A stretch of 64,000 nucleotides of DNA from Mastigamoeba balamuthi (Eukaryota; Evosea; Mastigamoebida; Mastigamoebidae). Under the pieces are notes generated by a model that saw only the letters and a program-made list of their open reading frames with translations, made no database searches and was not told the DNA's origin. The stretch spans positions 162,464-226,463 of the forward strand of contig CACRSC010000047.1 in NCBI GenBank assembly GCA_902651635.1. The letters run 5' to 3'. How positions within the stretch are numbered: the first letter of the stretch is position 1; every line of letters starts with the position of its first letter. Below, one piece after another: positions 10,345 to 22,905 of this stretch. Made by a program: the position numbers and the translations under genes.

Positions 10345-13300
10345 ATGATGGAGAGCGACGTCCAGAGTTCGTCCCCCTCGCCGCCGTTTGCGGGCCCCGC
10401 CAGCCGGCCCCCAGCGCCCTCTCGGCGTAGGGGGCTGGGTAGTTTTTCGATAAGAGATATTTCTCCTATCGAGATACTTTGGCGCGCAAAAAATAACCAA
10501 AAAATCGCGGCGCGCGCATCGCAGTGGCAGCCCCCGACGATGAGATCGACCAGGAGGACATCTGGAAGGTCATCGGCGCGTACTTCAAGCAGAAGGGTCC
10601 GCTCTCTCCCCCGCGTCCGCCGCACTACCGAAACAATCAACTGGGGCCCTCTCCGGAAATCCTCCCCCGAATCTTCCACGTGTAAAGATACACCCCTAAA
10701 TCCGGCCGTATCTCCGTCACCCCCCTCCCCCAGGCATGGTCCGACAGCAGCTGGACTCGTTCGACGAGTTCATCCAGGTGACGGTGCAGGAGCTGGTCGA
10801 CAACAGCGACAAGCACCCCATCGAGATCCAGACGGCCGAGGGCAAGGACACGTACCACTTTGGCCAGATCTACCTCAGCAAGCCCACGACGGTCGAGCCC
10901 GACGGCCAGCCGATCCCCGTCACGCCGCACCACGCGCGCCTGCGCAACCTCACCTACACGGCCCCGCTCTTCATCGACATCCGCCGCGAGACCACCCTCG
11001 CCGCCAGCGCCGCCGCCGACGCCGCCGACGGCGAGCAGCAGCAGCCCGCGCCCGTCCGCGAGGAGACCTACGAGAAGGTAAACAATATCCGCCCAGATTC
11101 TCTCTGCTTGTTCCCGATTCCAACAAAAGAATATCTCTGATATCTGGCGCAGATCTCGATCGGGAAGATGCCGATCATGCTGCGGTCCAAGTCGTGCGTG
11201 CTGGGCGAGGAGACGAAGAAGGGGGAGCAGTACCGGGACGCGGAGCTGGCGGCGCTGGGCGAGTGCAGCTACGACCCCGGGGGCTACTTTGTGGTCAACG
11301 GCAGCGAGAAGGTGCTGATCGCCCAGGAGCGCATGGCCAACAACCACGTCTACGTCTTTGCCAAGAAGCAGCCGAGCAAGTACACGTTCGTCGCCGAGAT
11401 ACGCAGCAGCATCGAGATGTACATGCCGGCGAGCACGATGAGCATCAAGATGCTGGCGGCGTCGCAGAGCCGGGCGCTGGGCAGCACCATCTACGCGACG
11501 ATACCGTACGTGCAGAAGGACGTGCCGATCGTGGTGCTCTTCCGCGCGCTGGGCGTCGTCTCGGACAAGGAGATACTGCAGTACATCTGCTACGACATCG
11601 ACGACCGCGAGATGACCGAGCTGCTGCGCCCGTCGCTCGTCGAGGGCGCCACGCTGCGCGACAGGCGCGCGGCCGTCGACTTCATCGCCAAGCGCAGCGT
11701 CCGCAGCACGACGACGCGCGAGGCCCGCGTCCGCCACGCGCTCGAGGTGCTCCAGAACGAGCTGCTGCCGCACGTGGCCGTCGGCGAGGCCAGCGAGCAG
11801 AAGAAGGCCTTCTTCATCGGCTACGCGGTCAACAGGCTGCTGCAGGTCGCCCTCGGCAGGCGCGCAGAGGACGACCGCGACCACTACGGCAACAAGCGCC
11901 TCGACCTCGCCGGGCCCCTCCTCGGCGGCCTCTTCCGCGTCATGTTCAAGCGCCTCCGCATCGACGCCCAGAAGGCCCTCCAGCGCTCCATCAACGAGGG
12001 CCGCCTCATCAGCATACAGGTTTGGGAAATTTCCCAGATTGGATTTTGATTCCGAGATTCACTCCCCTGCAATTCCTATTCCGCGAGCAGGAGGCCGTCA
12101 GCGAGCGCACCATCTCGAACCAGTTCAAGTACTCGCTGGCCACGGGCAACTGGGCGCTCAAGGGCACCGTCGCGACGCGCACCGGAGTCTCCCAGGTACC
12201 CGCGCCCGGAACTGATGCTGATCAGACTTTTGGAATTCAAATTGATATGTGAATCTGACGCAATATCGCGATTTCCCTGCGGCAGGTGCTGAACAGGCTG
12301 ACGTTCCAGAGTACGCTGTCGCACCTGCGGCGGCTGAACACGCCGATCGAGCGGTCGGGGAAGCTGGCCAAGCCGCGGCAGCTGCACAACACGCACTGGG
12401 GGATGATCTGCCCGGCCGAGACGCCCGAGGGGCAGAGCTGCGGGCTGGTCAAGAACCTGGCGCTGATGGCCTACATCTCGGTGGGCTCGCAGCACGAGCC
12501 CGTCTTTGCGTACCTCGAGGAGCGCAACCTGGAGAACCTGGAGGAGGTCAACGAGTTCAAGAACATCCCCAGCTCGACCAAGGTGTTCCTCAACGGCAGC
12601 TGGGTCGGCGTGCACCCCAACCCCGAGCACATCGCGGCCGAGCTGCGCAAGCTGCGCCAGGAGGGCAACATCAGCAACGAGACCAGCGTCATCCACGACG
12701 TCCAGGCCCGCGAGCTCCGCCTCTACACCGACGCCGGCCGCTGCTGCAGGCCGCTCTTCCTCGTCGACCAGCAGGCAAGCCATTTTATTGATTTTTTTCT
12801 CTCTTTCCTTGCGAAATCACTTGTGATTTTCCCGCCCGAAAATCGGGAATCTCTTTGAAAAGAGGGTGGGAATACTCTCTTTCATGCGGAATCACTTGTG
12901 ATTTTCCCGCCCAAAATCTCAAAGAGATTTCCCCCCCTCCCTGAGGGCAGACGATGCGGCTGTGCATCACCAAGTCGAAGATCGCGGAGCTGCTGGACGT
13001 GGACGAGGGGTCGTGGATGGCGCTGGTGGCGAGCGGGCTGGTGGAGCTGCTGGACTGCATGGAGGAGGAGACGGCGATGATCGCGATGTCGCGGAGCGAC
13101 CTGGCGCAGATGCGGGAGGCGCAGCAGAGCGGGGGGATCATCACCAAGTACACGCACTGCGAGATACACCCGTCGATGATCCTGGGCATCTGCGGGAGCA
13201 TCATCCCGTTCCCGGACCACAACCAGAGCCCGCGGAACACGTACCAGTGCGCCATGGGCAAGCAGGCCATGGGCATCTACATCAGCAACTACCCGCTGCG

Positions 13301-14672
13301 GCAGGACACCATGTGCCACGTGCTCTGCTACCCGCAGAAGCCGCTGGTGACGACGCAGGCGATGGAGCACATGCAGTTCCGCAACCTGCCCGCGGGCCAG
13401 AACAGCGTCGTGGCCATCCTCTGCTACAGCGGCTACAACCAGGAGGACTCGGTCATCCTCAACCACAGCTCTGTCGACCGCGGCTTCTTCCGCTCGCTCT
13501 TCTTCCGCTCGTACCAGGACGAGCTCGACAAGTACAAGGCCGAGGAGTACGAGCTGCCCACGCGCGAGACGACGGACCGCATGAAGGCGCTCAAGTACGA
13601 CAAGCTCGACGCCGACGGCCTGGTGCCGCCGGGCACGCGCATCGCGGGCGACGACATCATCATCGGCAAGACGGTGCTCTCGAGCGAGGCGCAGCACCAG
13701 CAGCAGGTCGCCATGCAGGGCGGCGGCGGCAACGCGGGCGAGGCCGTCAGCGCCGGGGCGCCCGTGCTGCGGCGGCGCGTGGACGCGAGCATACCGGTGC
13801 GGTCGACGGAGCGCGGGGTGGTGGACCAGGTGGTCATCACGCTGAGCGAGCAGGGCTGCAAGCTGATCAAGACGCGCATACGGAGCGTGCGCATACCGCA
13901 GATCGGGGACAAGTTCAGCTCGCGGCACGGGCAGAAGGGCACGTGCGGGATGCTGTACAAGCAGGAGGACATGCCGTTCACGCTCGACGGCATCAGCCCC
14001 GACATCATCATGAACCCGCACGCGGTGCCCAGCCGCATGACGGTCGCGCAGCTCATCGAGTGCCTGCTGGGCAAGGTCACGGCCACGGCGCCCGTCACGG
14101 GCGAGCGCGGCGTCAGCGGCGGCGAGGGCGACGGGACGCCGTTCCAGGACGAGCTGCAGGTCAACATCATCGGCAACGAGATGCACAAGCACGGCTACCA
14201 GCGCTACGGCAACGAGCGCCTCTACAACGGCCACACGGGGCGCCTGCTCGAGGCCCACGTCTTCATCGGGCCCACCTACTACCAGCGCCTCAAGCACATG
14301 GTCGACGACAAGATACACAGCCGCGCACGCGGGCCCCTGCAGATCCTCACGCGCCAGCCCGTCGAGGGGCGCGCGCGCGACGGAGGCCTGCGCTTCGGCG
14401 AGATGGAGCGCGACTGCATCATCTCGCACGGGGCGGCAGCGTTCCTCAAGGAGCGGCTCTTCGAGGTCTCGGACCAGTACCGCGTCTACGTCTGCGACAA
14501 CTGCGGGCTCTTTGCCATCGCCAACGTCGAGCGCCCGGGCACCTACGAGTGCCGCGCCTGCCTCAACAAGGCCCGCTTCTCGCTCGTCGCCATACCCTAC
14601 GCGACCAAGCTGCTGCTGCAGGAGCTCATGTCGATGGCCATCGCCCCCAGAATCTACACTGTCAAGGACTGA
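10345..14672 (+). CDS. POLR2B: RNA polymerase II second-largest subunit RPB2
   Basis: Forms with RPB1 the catalytic core of nuclear RNA polymerase II. Exons 10345-10366 (tentative), 10525-10596, 10734-11077, 11153-12019, 12091-12195, 12286-12774 and 12951-14672 give 1206 residues, within the RPB2 range of about 1170-1225. Diagnostic segments are [58 protein letters not shown] (with N for T at the second position), the active-site loop [43 protein letters not shown] and a C-terminal zinc ribbon (Cys about 1148, 1151, 1167, 1170). The RPB2-type N terminus excludes RPA2 and RPC2. Only the first exon and start codon are uncertain. Intron 6 (12775-12950) begins GC instead of GT. Confidence 0.96.
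12815..12912. repeat. direct repeat pair inside an RPB2 GC-AG intron
   Basis: A 23-nt block at 12815-12837 recurs exactly at 12890-12912. Each copy opens with the inverted repeat AATCAC-TT-GTGATT and ends CCCGCCC. The intervening and following sequence adds AATCTCTTTGA and TCAAAGAGATT, which can pair, so the intron is probably highly folded. Confidence 0.75.
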
Positions 14673-15694
14673 GCACAGGAGAGCAGGAGCAGCAGGTCTC
14701 TCCTCAGAGCAGAGCAGCGGCCAAGCAAGACAGCAGCCAGCAGCCAGCAGCCCCTCGGAACAGCAGAAAGTAATAAAGCGGAATCCCCCTCTGGGGGCGG
14801 GGGGGGGTCGGTCGGGCAGAGGCCTCCCAGCACCCCCTCGTTTACCCCCGAAGCCAAACCCCCGCGTGCCCTGCGTGGCATTTCCTGCTGAGCCGCAACT
14901 GTGCGCCGGGCATTTAATGCGAAGCGGAACCACCGCTGGGGCTGGGGAGGGGGTCGGCAGAGAGGGCTCTGGGGGCACGCCGTGGTGCCCGGAAAACCAC
15001 CACGTCGTCGCCCTTCCTGACATTCCTGTTCACAGCGTCGCTGGAGGTGCAGAGAGCTGTGTGGTGTGGGCCACCAATAGGAATCCCCACAGAGCCGCGG
15101 GGTGGGGAAGTGGGGAGGCGCGCAGGGCACGCGGGACCCCTCCTCCCAGAACCACACCCCTCCCTCCCACCCCCTCGTGCCCTAACATTCCTGTTCAAAC
15201 CGTCGCTGGGGGGATTGCGGTGGTGAAAAAAAGGACGAGAGAGTGGCCTCGCTGCTGTGCTGCCCCGCGGCCCAGCAGGGCTTCAGGGGGCCGGCTGGCT
15301 GGCGAGGCCCCGGAAGTGGGCGCGAGGGGGGAACGCGGAGAAGTTCTGAGTCACGGAGGTGTGCGGTGCGGACACACCAAGGCGCCGCCGGTGTGGGGTC
15401 GGATCCGGAGATATCGGCGCAGCACAGTCAGATTACGTCAGCGCCCCGAGGCCGTCGGGGCTCCTTTTTCTTTTTTTTACCATCTCGTTGGGCTACCCAC
15501 CTGCTGCTCTTTTCCGGCGGCTGTTCCGCAGTACCAACAGGTTCCTCTCTCTCTCGCCCACACCGCCCTCTCCTGCCACCCCCTGCGGGTGGACTCTGAT
15601 GTGACAAGGGGGTCCCCCCATCGTGCTGACATGACCCGCCCCCCCACCTCGACGCTGCTGCTGCTGCGCCTGTGCACAGAGAGCTATCCGAGAA
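14673..15694. other. RPB2 3' flank and intergenic sequence
   Basis: Holds an AATAAA at 14772-14777, about 100 nt after the RPB2 stop. After that come G-rich degenerate repeats such as CCTGTTCA(C/A)A..CGTCGCTGG near 15025 and 15188. No gene seen. Confidence 0.5.
14772..14777 (+). other. candidate polyadenylation signal of RPB2
   Basis: AATAAA about 100 nt downstream of the stop codon. Motif and position only. Confidence 0.45.
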
Positions 15695-17557
15695 ATGGTC
15701 ACTACGGGGCTCAAGGTGCTCGTGATCACGGGCATGCTCGTGTTCGGCACGTGCACCGTCGTCCTCCAGAAGATCATCTTCAGCCTCAAGGGCGTCGGCC
15801 GCAACGGCGAGACCCACACCTTCGAGAAGCCCTGGTCCGCCAGCCCCCCTCCCCTGCCAGCGGCTGTGCCCGCGCGCAATATTCCCGTCTCTGCTCTTTC
15901 CTTTTTTTCCAAGCCCACACCCAACACCCCCCTCTATCCCCTCCCCTCTATCCCCCGCATGTCCCGCCTGTGCGATGTGGCAGCTGACTGACGGCCATGG
16001 GCACATCCACTACCCTGCAGGTTCCAGACCGAGGCGATGTTCGTGGGGATGTTCGGGTGCCTGGCCGTGTTTGAGGGCATGAACGTCTACCGCGGCGTGC
16101 AGGCGAGGTCGCACCCCGAGCGCTCGGCGCTGCTCGACAAGTCGGTCAACGGCGGCTCCCACTCGGGCCCCAGCCGCGCCAGGCAGTACCTCATCGTCAT
16201 CGCCCCCGCCATGTGCGACCTCGTCGCCACGGCCATGATGAACATCGGCCTCCTCTGGAGTACGCGCCCCCCATCCCACACATCCGCCCGCCCTCTCCCC
16301 CCGTTTCCTATTCATTGTCCGCCCGCCCGCTGCCACATCGGCTGATGTGGCATCGGTGACTCAACGCAGGCATTTCTTGAAATTGAGATTCAGTCCCGCT
16401 CTCCCTCTCCCTCACCCTCCTTTCTTTCGGCCTGCACCAGTTCAGTTCTTTATGTTGCCGCCATCTCTCTCCCCCTTCCTCCTTCCCCCCCTTCACATGC
16501 CACCGGCACAGCCCCCCCAATTCTCCGGGTTCCGCGGACTTCTCGGGCGCCCGCGCCTGCCGCATCAGGACGCAGGATTCACGCCAATTTTCCACAATTC
16601 TGATTTTCTCCGTGATTGCCGTTAAATATCGCGCGATATCCCGAGAATCTCGACTGACCCGCGACCTGCGCAGTCAACGCGTCCGTGTGGCAGATGCTGC
16701 GCGGGTCGATGGTGATCTTCTCGGCCGTCTTCTCCAAGTTCTTCCTCAAGCGCGAGCTGCACGCGTCGCACTGGGTCGGCGTGGCGACGGTCACGTTTGC
16801 GCTGCTCGTCGTCGCCTTCTCGTCGCTCATGAAGCCCTGCGCCAAGTGCGCCGGCGAGGCGGCCGCCGTCAGCTCCTCGTTCGTCTCGAGCTCGAGCTCG
16901 GGCATGGAGGTCACCACTGCCATGGAGGTCATCGGCACCTTCCTCGTCGTCTTCGCCCAGATCATCCAGGCCTCGCAGGTGACATATCTAGATATCTAGA
17001 TATCTAGATTCCAGGATATCTTCGGAATCTCTGACTTTTTGGATTGGCAGATTGTTGTCGAGGAGTTCCTGCTGGCCGAGGTGTCGCTGCCGCCGACGCT
17101 GATTGTGGGTCTGGAGGGCCTGTGGGGAGGCATCGTGTGCTCGCTGGTGCTGGTGGTGATCAGCTGGATCCCGACGCCCTACGGCGAGGACACGATTGAC
17201 ACGTTCATCATGCTGGGCAAGAACCCCAGCGTGCTGCTGGTGGTGCTGGTCTACTCGCTGGCCATCCTCTGCTACAACATGTTCGGCATGTACGTGACGC
17301 AGGTCTCGTCGGCCGTCATCCGGACGATCCTCGAGGGCATGCGTTGCGCGTGCATCTGGGTGACGAACCTGTTCATCCACTACGTCATCACCAAGGAGCT
17401 CGGCGAGGAGTGGACCGAGTGGAGCTACCTGCAGCTCTGCGGCTTCCTCTTCCTGCTGCTCGGCATGTTCATCTACAACAGCATCGTCCGCATCGACGGC
17501 TTCTACTACCCGCCCCCCAAGACCGCCGCCCCCAAGACCGACGACGGCGACAACTGA
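15695..17557 (+). CDS. SLC35F6: SLC35F6-like membrane transporter (DMT superfamily)
   Basis: Multi-pass transporter of the nucleotide-sugar/drug-metabolite superfamily; animal SLC35F6 is lysosomal/mitochondrial and its substrate is not settled. Exons 15695-15834, 16021-16259, 16674-16978, 17051-17557 give 396 residues and about ten hydrophobic segments. Matches include the start (LKVLVITGMLVFGTCTVVLQK), FQTEAMFVGMFGCL, the pair NASVWQMLRGSMVIFSAVFS, IIQASQIVVEE after splicing, GLEGLWGG, and the C-terminal SAVIRTILEGMRCACIWV. A Ser-rich luminal or cytosolic loop lies around residues 180-205. Intron 2 (16260-16673, 414 bp) is unusually long and carries a 9-bp-stem hairpin and a dispersed 16-mer. 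Intron 3 carries a tandem octamer. Confidence 0.9.
16357..16372 (+). repeat. dispersed 16-mer, copy 1
   Basis: TGACTCAACGCAGGCA, preceded by a hairpin with a 9-bp stem (16331-16339 with 16344-16352). The same word occurs at 26720 and 30698, and with two changes at 29366, all in the plus orientation. Confidence 0.6.
16984..17007. repeat. tandem octamer ATATCTAG x3
   Basis: Three perfect copies inside intron 3 of the SLC35F6-like gene; each overlaps the self-complementary TAGATATCTA. Confidence 0.8.
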
Positions 17558-18772
17558 ACAGAGCGCCCGGCACCACCACCAGGCAAGCGGAACATCCTCT
17601 CACCCGTGAACCCTCTCCGCAAAGACGGGAGCACACGCAATCCCTGTCCTCCCGCTTCTTTTTAAACAGAACCAACCGGACAACCACACGCCTTTCCACT
17701 CGCCTGTGGCTGCTCTGAAGCACAACCAGCGTCGCCAAACACGACGCGACGAAGAAAGCCGAGCGCTGTGTGCGCAGCAGCTGTCCCGGCGCCTGCAGGG
17801 GCGTTGATCGCGGGGCCTGTGCTGAGCTGAGGTGCCCGCGTGAATGAAAGGGGTGGGGGGATTGGCGGCTGGGGCCCTACACCAGCGGCGAGCGCCTCTT
17901 GGCTCTTGGTGGAGGAGGGCGGCAGGCACGTGCTGAACCCCAGGGCCCTGCTCAGAGTATTCATCCGGCGGTGTGAGCGCGCGAGGAGAGCGCACAGCCA
18001 TTCAGAGGCGATTGTTAACTTGTACGGAAAAGAGGATCAATTGGTTTGTTCCGAAATCCTTCCCATTGATACAATGAAAAATCTCCGGCTCAGTGAACAG
18101 CTCTCTTTACTGCTCGTGCGGCGTCAAAACGAGAAGTAGGTGGCCAGCACAATGACTTCCCCGTCCACCCGGAGCATTTAGTTCCCGGCAGTCCGGACAG
18201 CCCACCAAGGCCGCGGGGATCCGCTGCCATACAAATTGAATTGAGCTGCAGGCCCCAGCCACCAACACAAGTCTGACCGCGCCATCTCCGTACTGTGCTT
18301 CACCACGCCGAGGCACATGGACCAGGCAGGCAGCTATGGCCGCAAATAAAGTGCACCAAGCTGGAGCCGACCAATATCTTCCCGGAAATAGCGGCACGAG
18401 GAATCCAGGGAGATATCTATCTCGCATCGTTCTCCTGCCAACCTGAGAAGTTGAGATGAGCTCGGGCGCCCATATAGCCACGGGGTGGGGCGGGGTGCCC
18501 AGGCCTCTGACCCCCGTGTGTGGGGGGTGCGTGGCGGTGCAGCCTCCCAGGAATGCAGCAGTGCATTTCAGATTCAGCGGGCCGTGACGTGGCCGCGGAG
18601 GACACTACGGAATATCCAGGAGATCCAGAGTGCACCTTTTAGAATTGAGCAGCAGAGGGTGAGGGGCTTTGGCTACACGCACTGCCCTTTGCCCCCTTTA
18701 GGCCACCCCCAGAAGACAAGCCACCAGAGCCCCACCCCCGTGTCTGGGACGCCCCCCACTGCACCTCCGGAG
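17558..18772. other. intergenic, no gene seen
   Basis: 1.2 kb between two plus-strand genes. A minus-strand open frame at 18107-18481 has a weak hydrophobic stretch but no homology, no splice partners and ordinary length for GC-rich noise. GATATC words (CCAATATCTTCC, GGGAGATATCTATCTCG) lie at 18374-18424. Confidence 0.4.
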
Positions 18773-21700
18773 ATGGCCCAGACAGCCCAGCAGACGGTCC
18801 TCGCGTGGGTCCGCGCTGCCCTCCACGCCGACGACGCCCCCGTCGACGACTCCGCGTCTTCGCTCTGCGCCTCGGGCTGCGCACCGCTCGTCTCCCTCGC
18901 CTCCGCCCTCACCGGCAAGCAGGCACGCCTCCATCCCCCCACCCACCCCCAATAACCGATCGGAAACGCACAAACGCGCTGCCAGCCCGGAGAAAAACGG
19001 ACCCACCGAAAGGACTCATCACAGCTGCACAACAGGTGCACGTCCAGGGCGAGGGCTGCGCCGCGGTGCTCAAGGCCGTCGCGTCCGCCGTCGAGAAGTC
19101 CCGCCACGTGAGATTCGGTGCGCCGTGCAGTGTTGGCCGTCCAGGCGGGCTGTGTGTTCTTCTATTTTCTCTCTGGTCGGGGGTTCAATTCCGCCAGCAA
19201 GCGTTATTTTTTTGCATTTTCCCAACCCTTTGTCTCCTGTGACCCTCTGGCGTGGCCTGGGCGGCGACGACGGCGGGCGGCACACGCGATTCGGGGTGTG
19301 CGGGGGGCGGCCAGCGGAAACCGAAACTGACGGGCGGGCGCGGGGCAGTGGACGTGCCGCTGGGGGGCGAGGACGACGTGCTGCTCTTCCTCTGCGCGCT
19401 CTTCGCGCTCTACAACCCCGCCCACCCGCTCTCGGCCGAGTTCTGTGCGCCGCGCAGCCCCGCCAGCCCCTCCGTGCCCCCGGGGGAGGCGGCTGACAGC
19501 ACCGGCCCGCAGGCCGCATGCACAGGAGGCGCGAGGCCAAGCGGGGCATCGACCGCGTCGCCACGCTGGGCCGCAGGGCCGCCAGGGGCCACAGGCCCGC
19601 GGCCGCGGACATCTTCTCGCCGCCCTCGGAGCTCGCGGCGGCGCCGGACCGCGTGGCGCCGACGCCGTCGACGCGGGCGGGCGACGCGGACCCCTGGGCG
19701 TCGCTGCAGAGCGCCCCGCAGACGCCGCAGCCGTCGACGACGTCGACGCCGCACGACAGCGGGGCCCCCGACGAGGACGACGCCAACGACGCGGGCGACG
19801 ACCCCTGGGCGGCCCTCGGCGGGGGCGAGCGCGCGGAGCTCGCGGCCCTCGCGGCCCCGCGGGCGTCGCTGCGGCGCGCGGAGCTCAACTCGCGCGGGCT
19901 CCGCGGAGAGGCGGCGCTGGCGGCGCTGCTGCCCGCGGGGGCCGCGGGGTTCGCGGGCCTCGTCGAGCTCGACCTGAGCGGCAACGCGCTGGCCAGCGTC
20001 CCCGCGGGCGTCGGGGCGCTGCCTGCGCTCGAGGTGCTCGACGTCTGCTGCAACGCCATCGCGGCCCTGCGGCCCGGCGACCTGCCGCCGACGCTGCGCG
20101 TGCTGGCGATGACGCGCAACTGCGCCCGCGAGCTGCCCGAGTGCGTCTTCCGGCTGCCGCGGCTCCGCGAGCTGCGCGCGGGGTCCAACGAGCTCGAGCG
20201 GCTCTGCATCCCCGAGGACGCGCAGGCCGCGGGCCTCGAGCGGCTCTGCGTCGCCCGCAACCAGCTGCGCGCCATCCCCGCGGGCGTCTGGTCGCTGCGC
20301 GGCCTCCGCGAGGTCGACGCCTCGCACAACGCGCTGGCCGGGCTGCCCGAGCGCCTCGGCGAGCTGCAGGCGCTCGAGGAGCTCGAGGTCAGCTGCAACC
20401 GCATCAGCGTCTTCCCCGCGTCGATGGCCCGCCTGCGCCGCCTGCGCCGCCTCAACGCGACGTCCAACGCGCTGCGCGCGGTGCCCGACGAGTGGGCGGC
20501 CCCCGGGGCCTTCGGGGCGCTGGCGGACCTCATGCTGCGCGACAACCGCCTCGAGGAGCTCCCCGAGGGCCTGCTGAGCACCGGCGGCCTCGCGGCGACG
20601 CTCGAGATGCTCGAGGTCTCGGACAACAGGCTCCGCAGGCTCCCGGACCTCTCCGGGGCCGCAGCCCTCGCAGGCCTCTTCGCCGGCGGCAACGCGCTGG
20701 CAGAGCCCCCGCGCGGCCTGCGCCCCGAGCGCCTCGTCTGCCTCGACCTCTCGCGCAACAAGCTGCGCGAGTTCCCCGACCTCGCGGGCGCCCAGGGGCT
20801 GCGGCTGCTCGCGCTGGGCCACAACAGGGCGCGGGCCCTCGGCGCCGCCGTCCCGCCGTCCGTCGTCGAGCTCTACGTCTCGGGCCTGGGCCTCCGCGAG
20901 CTGCCGGGCCCCGCGCCCGCGGGCCTCGAGGCGCTGCTGGCGTCGGGCAACCGCCTGGCCGACGTGGGCCCCGAGTGGCTCGCACACGCAAAGCTCGCGG
21001 ACCTCGCGGGCAACCCGCTGGCCGCCCCCGAGCGCCTGGCCGAGGGCCGCGGGGCCTGGGACGTCGTCTTCGACGCCGGCGGCCCGCTCGCGGCCCTCAC
21101 GGCGCCCGCGGGGGCCCTGGCGACGGGCGCCGCCGCGGCGTTCGCCTTCACCAAGGGCCGCCGCGACTACATGGAGGACTGCGCCTGCGCGGCCGCAGAC
21201 CTGCTGGGCGACGGCACCGCAGACCTGCTCTGCGTGCTCGACGGCCACGGCGGGCCCCACGTCGCGCTCTGGGGCGCCCAGGAGCTCCCGGGGGCCCTGC
21301 GCGGCGCCCTGGCCCCCGGCGCCAGCGCGGCCGAGGCCCGCAAGGCCCTCGCGGCCGCGTTCCGCAGGGCCAACAGGGCCGTGAGGCTCAAGGCCGCGGC
21401 GCTGCCCGAGATGGAGGGCTCCACGGCGCTCGCGCTGCTGCTGACGCGCGCCGGCGAGGGCGGCGCGCTGACGCTGCACGTGGCCAACGCCGGGGACACG
21501 CGCGCGGTGCTGTGCAGGGACGGCAAGGCGCGGCGCGTCTCGGTGGACCACAGGCCGCTGACGGCCGACGAGTACGCGCGGATCAGCGCGCGCGGCGGGT
21601 ACGTCAGCGAGCGCGGCGAGATCCAGGGCATGCTGACCGTCTCGCGGGGGCTGGGCGACTACGAGCTGCGACCGTTCGTCACGGACGAGGCGCACTGCGA

Positions 21701-21917
21701 GTCGCACGCGGTCGGCGAGGGCGACGAGTTCGTCGTGATGGCCTCGGACGGGCTCTGGGACACCGTCACCGACGAGATGTGCGTGCGCGTCGTCAGGAAG
21801 GCGCTCAAGAGGAGCCCCGGCAACGCGCGGGCGGCCGCCGAGGTGCTGAGGGACTGGGCGTACCTCGGGGGCAGCGGCGACAACATCACCGTCGGCGTCG
21901 TCGTGCTGCCCCACTGA
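18773..21917 (+). CDS. CH-like domain, leucine-rich repeats and PP2C phosphatase
   Basis: Predicted Mg/Mn-dependent Ser/Thr phosphatase with protein-binding repeats. Exons 18773-18922, 19036-19117, 19349-19444, 19513-21917 give 910 residues. Residues 1-110 resemble a calponin-homology domain (VLAWVRAAL at the start, GEDDVLLFLCALFALYNP at the last helix). A low-complexity Ala/Asp linker follows. At least 15 LRRs run from about 220 to 610 (LxxLxLSGNxLxxVP type). PP2C occupies about 650-910 with all metal ligands: MED, LDGHGG, GDTR, VSRGLGDYELRP, ASDGLWD and GDN. The first intron uses a GC donor (CAG|GCACGC); the others use GTGCGC. The LRR-PP2C order resembles PHLPP-type phosphatases, but the CH-like N terminus is unusual. 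The CH assignment is tentative. Confidence 0.88.
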
Positions 21918-22905
21918 GACCCTCCACTTGGGACTCGTTGTGTGCTCCTCTCTGGCCGCCACTGCTGCAACACCAACAACGGAGCTGTACCACCTCCTTT
22001 TGTAGCCCCGCTGTGATGCGTGCCCCTCGTTCCCCTGTCCCACAGACCGGCCCGACACCTGTCGCCCGCGCCCGCGTTACTTGGGGCGTTCTGACCCCGC
22101 TGACTTTTGCTGACCTCGGCCGCAGCAACGCGCAAGACACTCGGTCACCCGAGCCCGCAGCCTGCCTGATAGCAGCGCGTGCAGCCACTCCGCTGTTGCA
22201 GCCCGCCACCCCTCTGCTGTGGGGTGGACATGGGCACACGCTGGACTCCAGTAGAAAACGAACCAAATCGGTGCCGAAGCCTTCCGGCAGTGCGCACAAA
22301 CGACATCGCTGACCCCCAATCGCACAAGCCGCAGAGACTCCTCACTGCCGCCCACGCCGAGGCAGGGGCAGACGTGGTACCCATGCAGAATTCCCCCCCA
22401 CCCGCCAAGAGCACTGATGATGACGACCCAAACTCGAAAAACCGCGTGCAGCAGCAGAACTGCTGTGTGGATTTCGTTCGAAATCGGACGACCGGGGGGC
22501 GGACAGAGCGGCAGCGGCATTCCCAGTGCCCCGGTCCGCACTCGCGAGCCCCTTCCCTTTCCCTCTGCACGTATGCACATGCACCGGGTTCCACACCCCG
22601 CGCGGGGCCTGAAAGCGGGGCGATGTTCACAACATATCAACCGCGGTTCCTGTGCACCATCAGCGAGTCCCGCCGTTCCCCCGACGCCCGCCGACCAACC
22701 CTTCCGAGCGCCGCTCCGTGCGAGGGCGCTGCGTAGCACCCTCCCCAGGGGCGCAGCTGCCCGTGCCCCGCAGATTCGTTGTTACCCGACGGGTATGAGA
22801 TCAGAGTCGTCATCACCCCCCAGGCAGCCCAACAGAGATCAGTCTTTTTCCATTTGTTCTGCCCCTCAGCACCCCCGTTGCCTGTCGTGGACCTCTGCAG
22901 GGCCT
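21918..22905. other. intergenic, no gene seen
   Basis: Nearly 1 kb between the phosphatase and the mannosyltransferase genes. No domain-bearing frame, tRNA or clear repeat was seen. Confidence 0.4.

Noticed and set aside
10345-12252. 635-codon plus-strand frame over RPB2
   Set aside because: It crosses introns in a different frame and shows no conserved motif. The RPB2 exons occupy the other frame.
18107-18481. Minus-strand hydrophobic protein of 124 codons
   Set aside because: Weak hydrophobicity only, no signal of conservation, and mixed codon use unlike true genes here.
19410-22058. Long antisense and alternate-frame open frames of 880-955 codons over the PP2C gene
   Set aside because: GC-rich coding DNA leaves all frames open. 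Only the frame with LRR and PP2C motifs has family support; the others are Ala/Arg/Gly/Pro noise.
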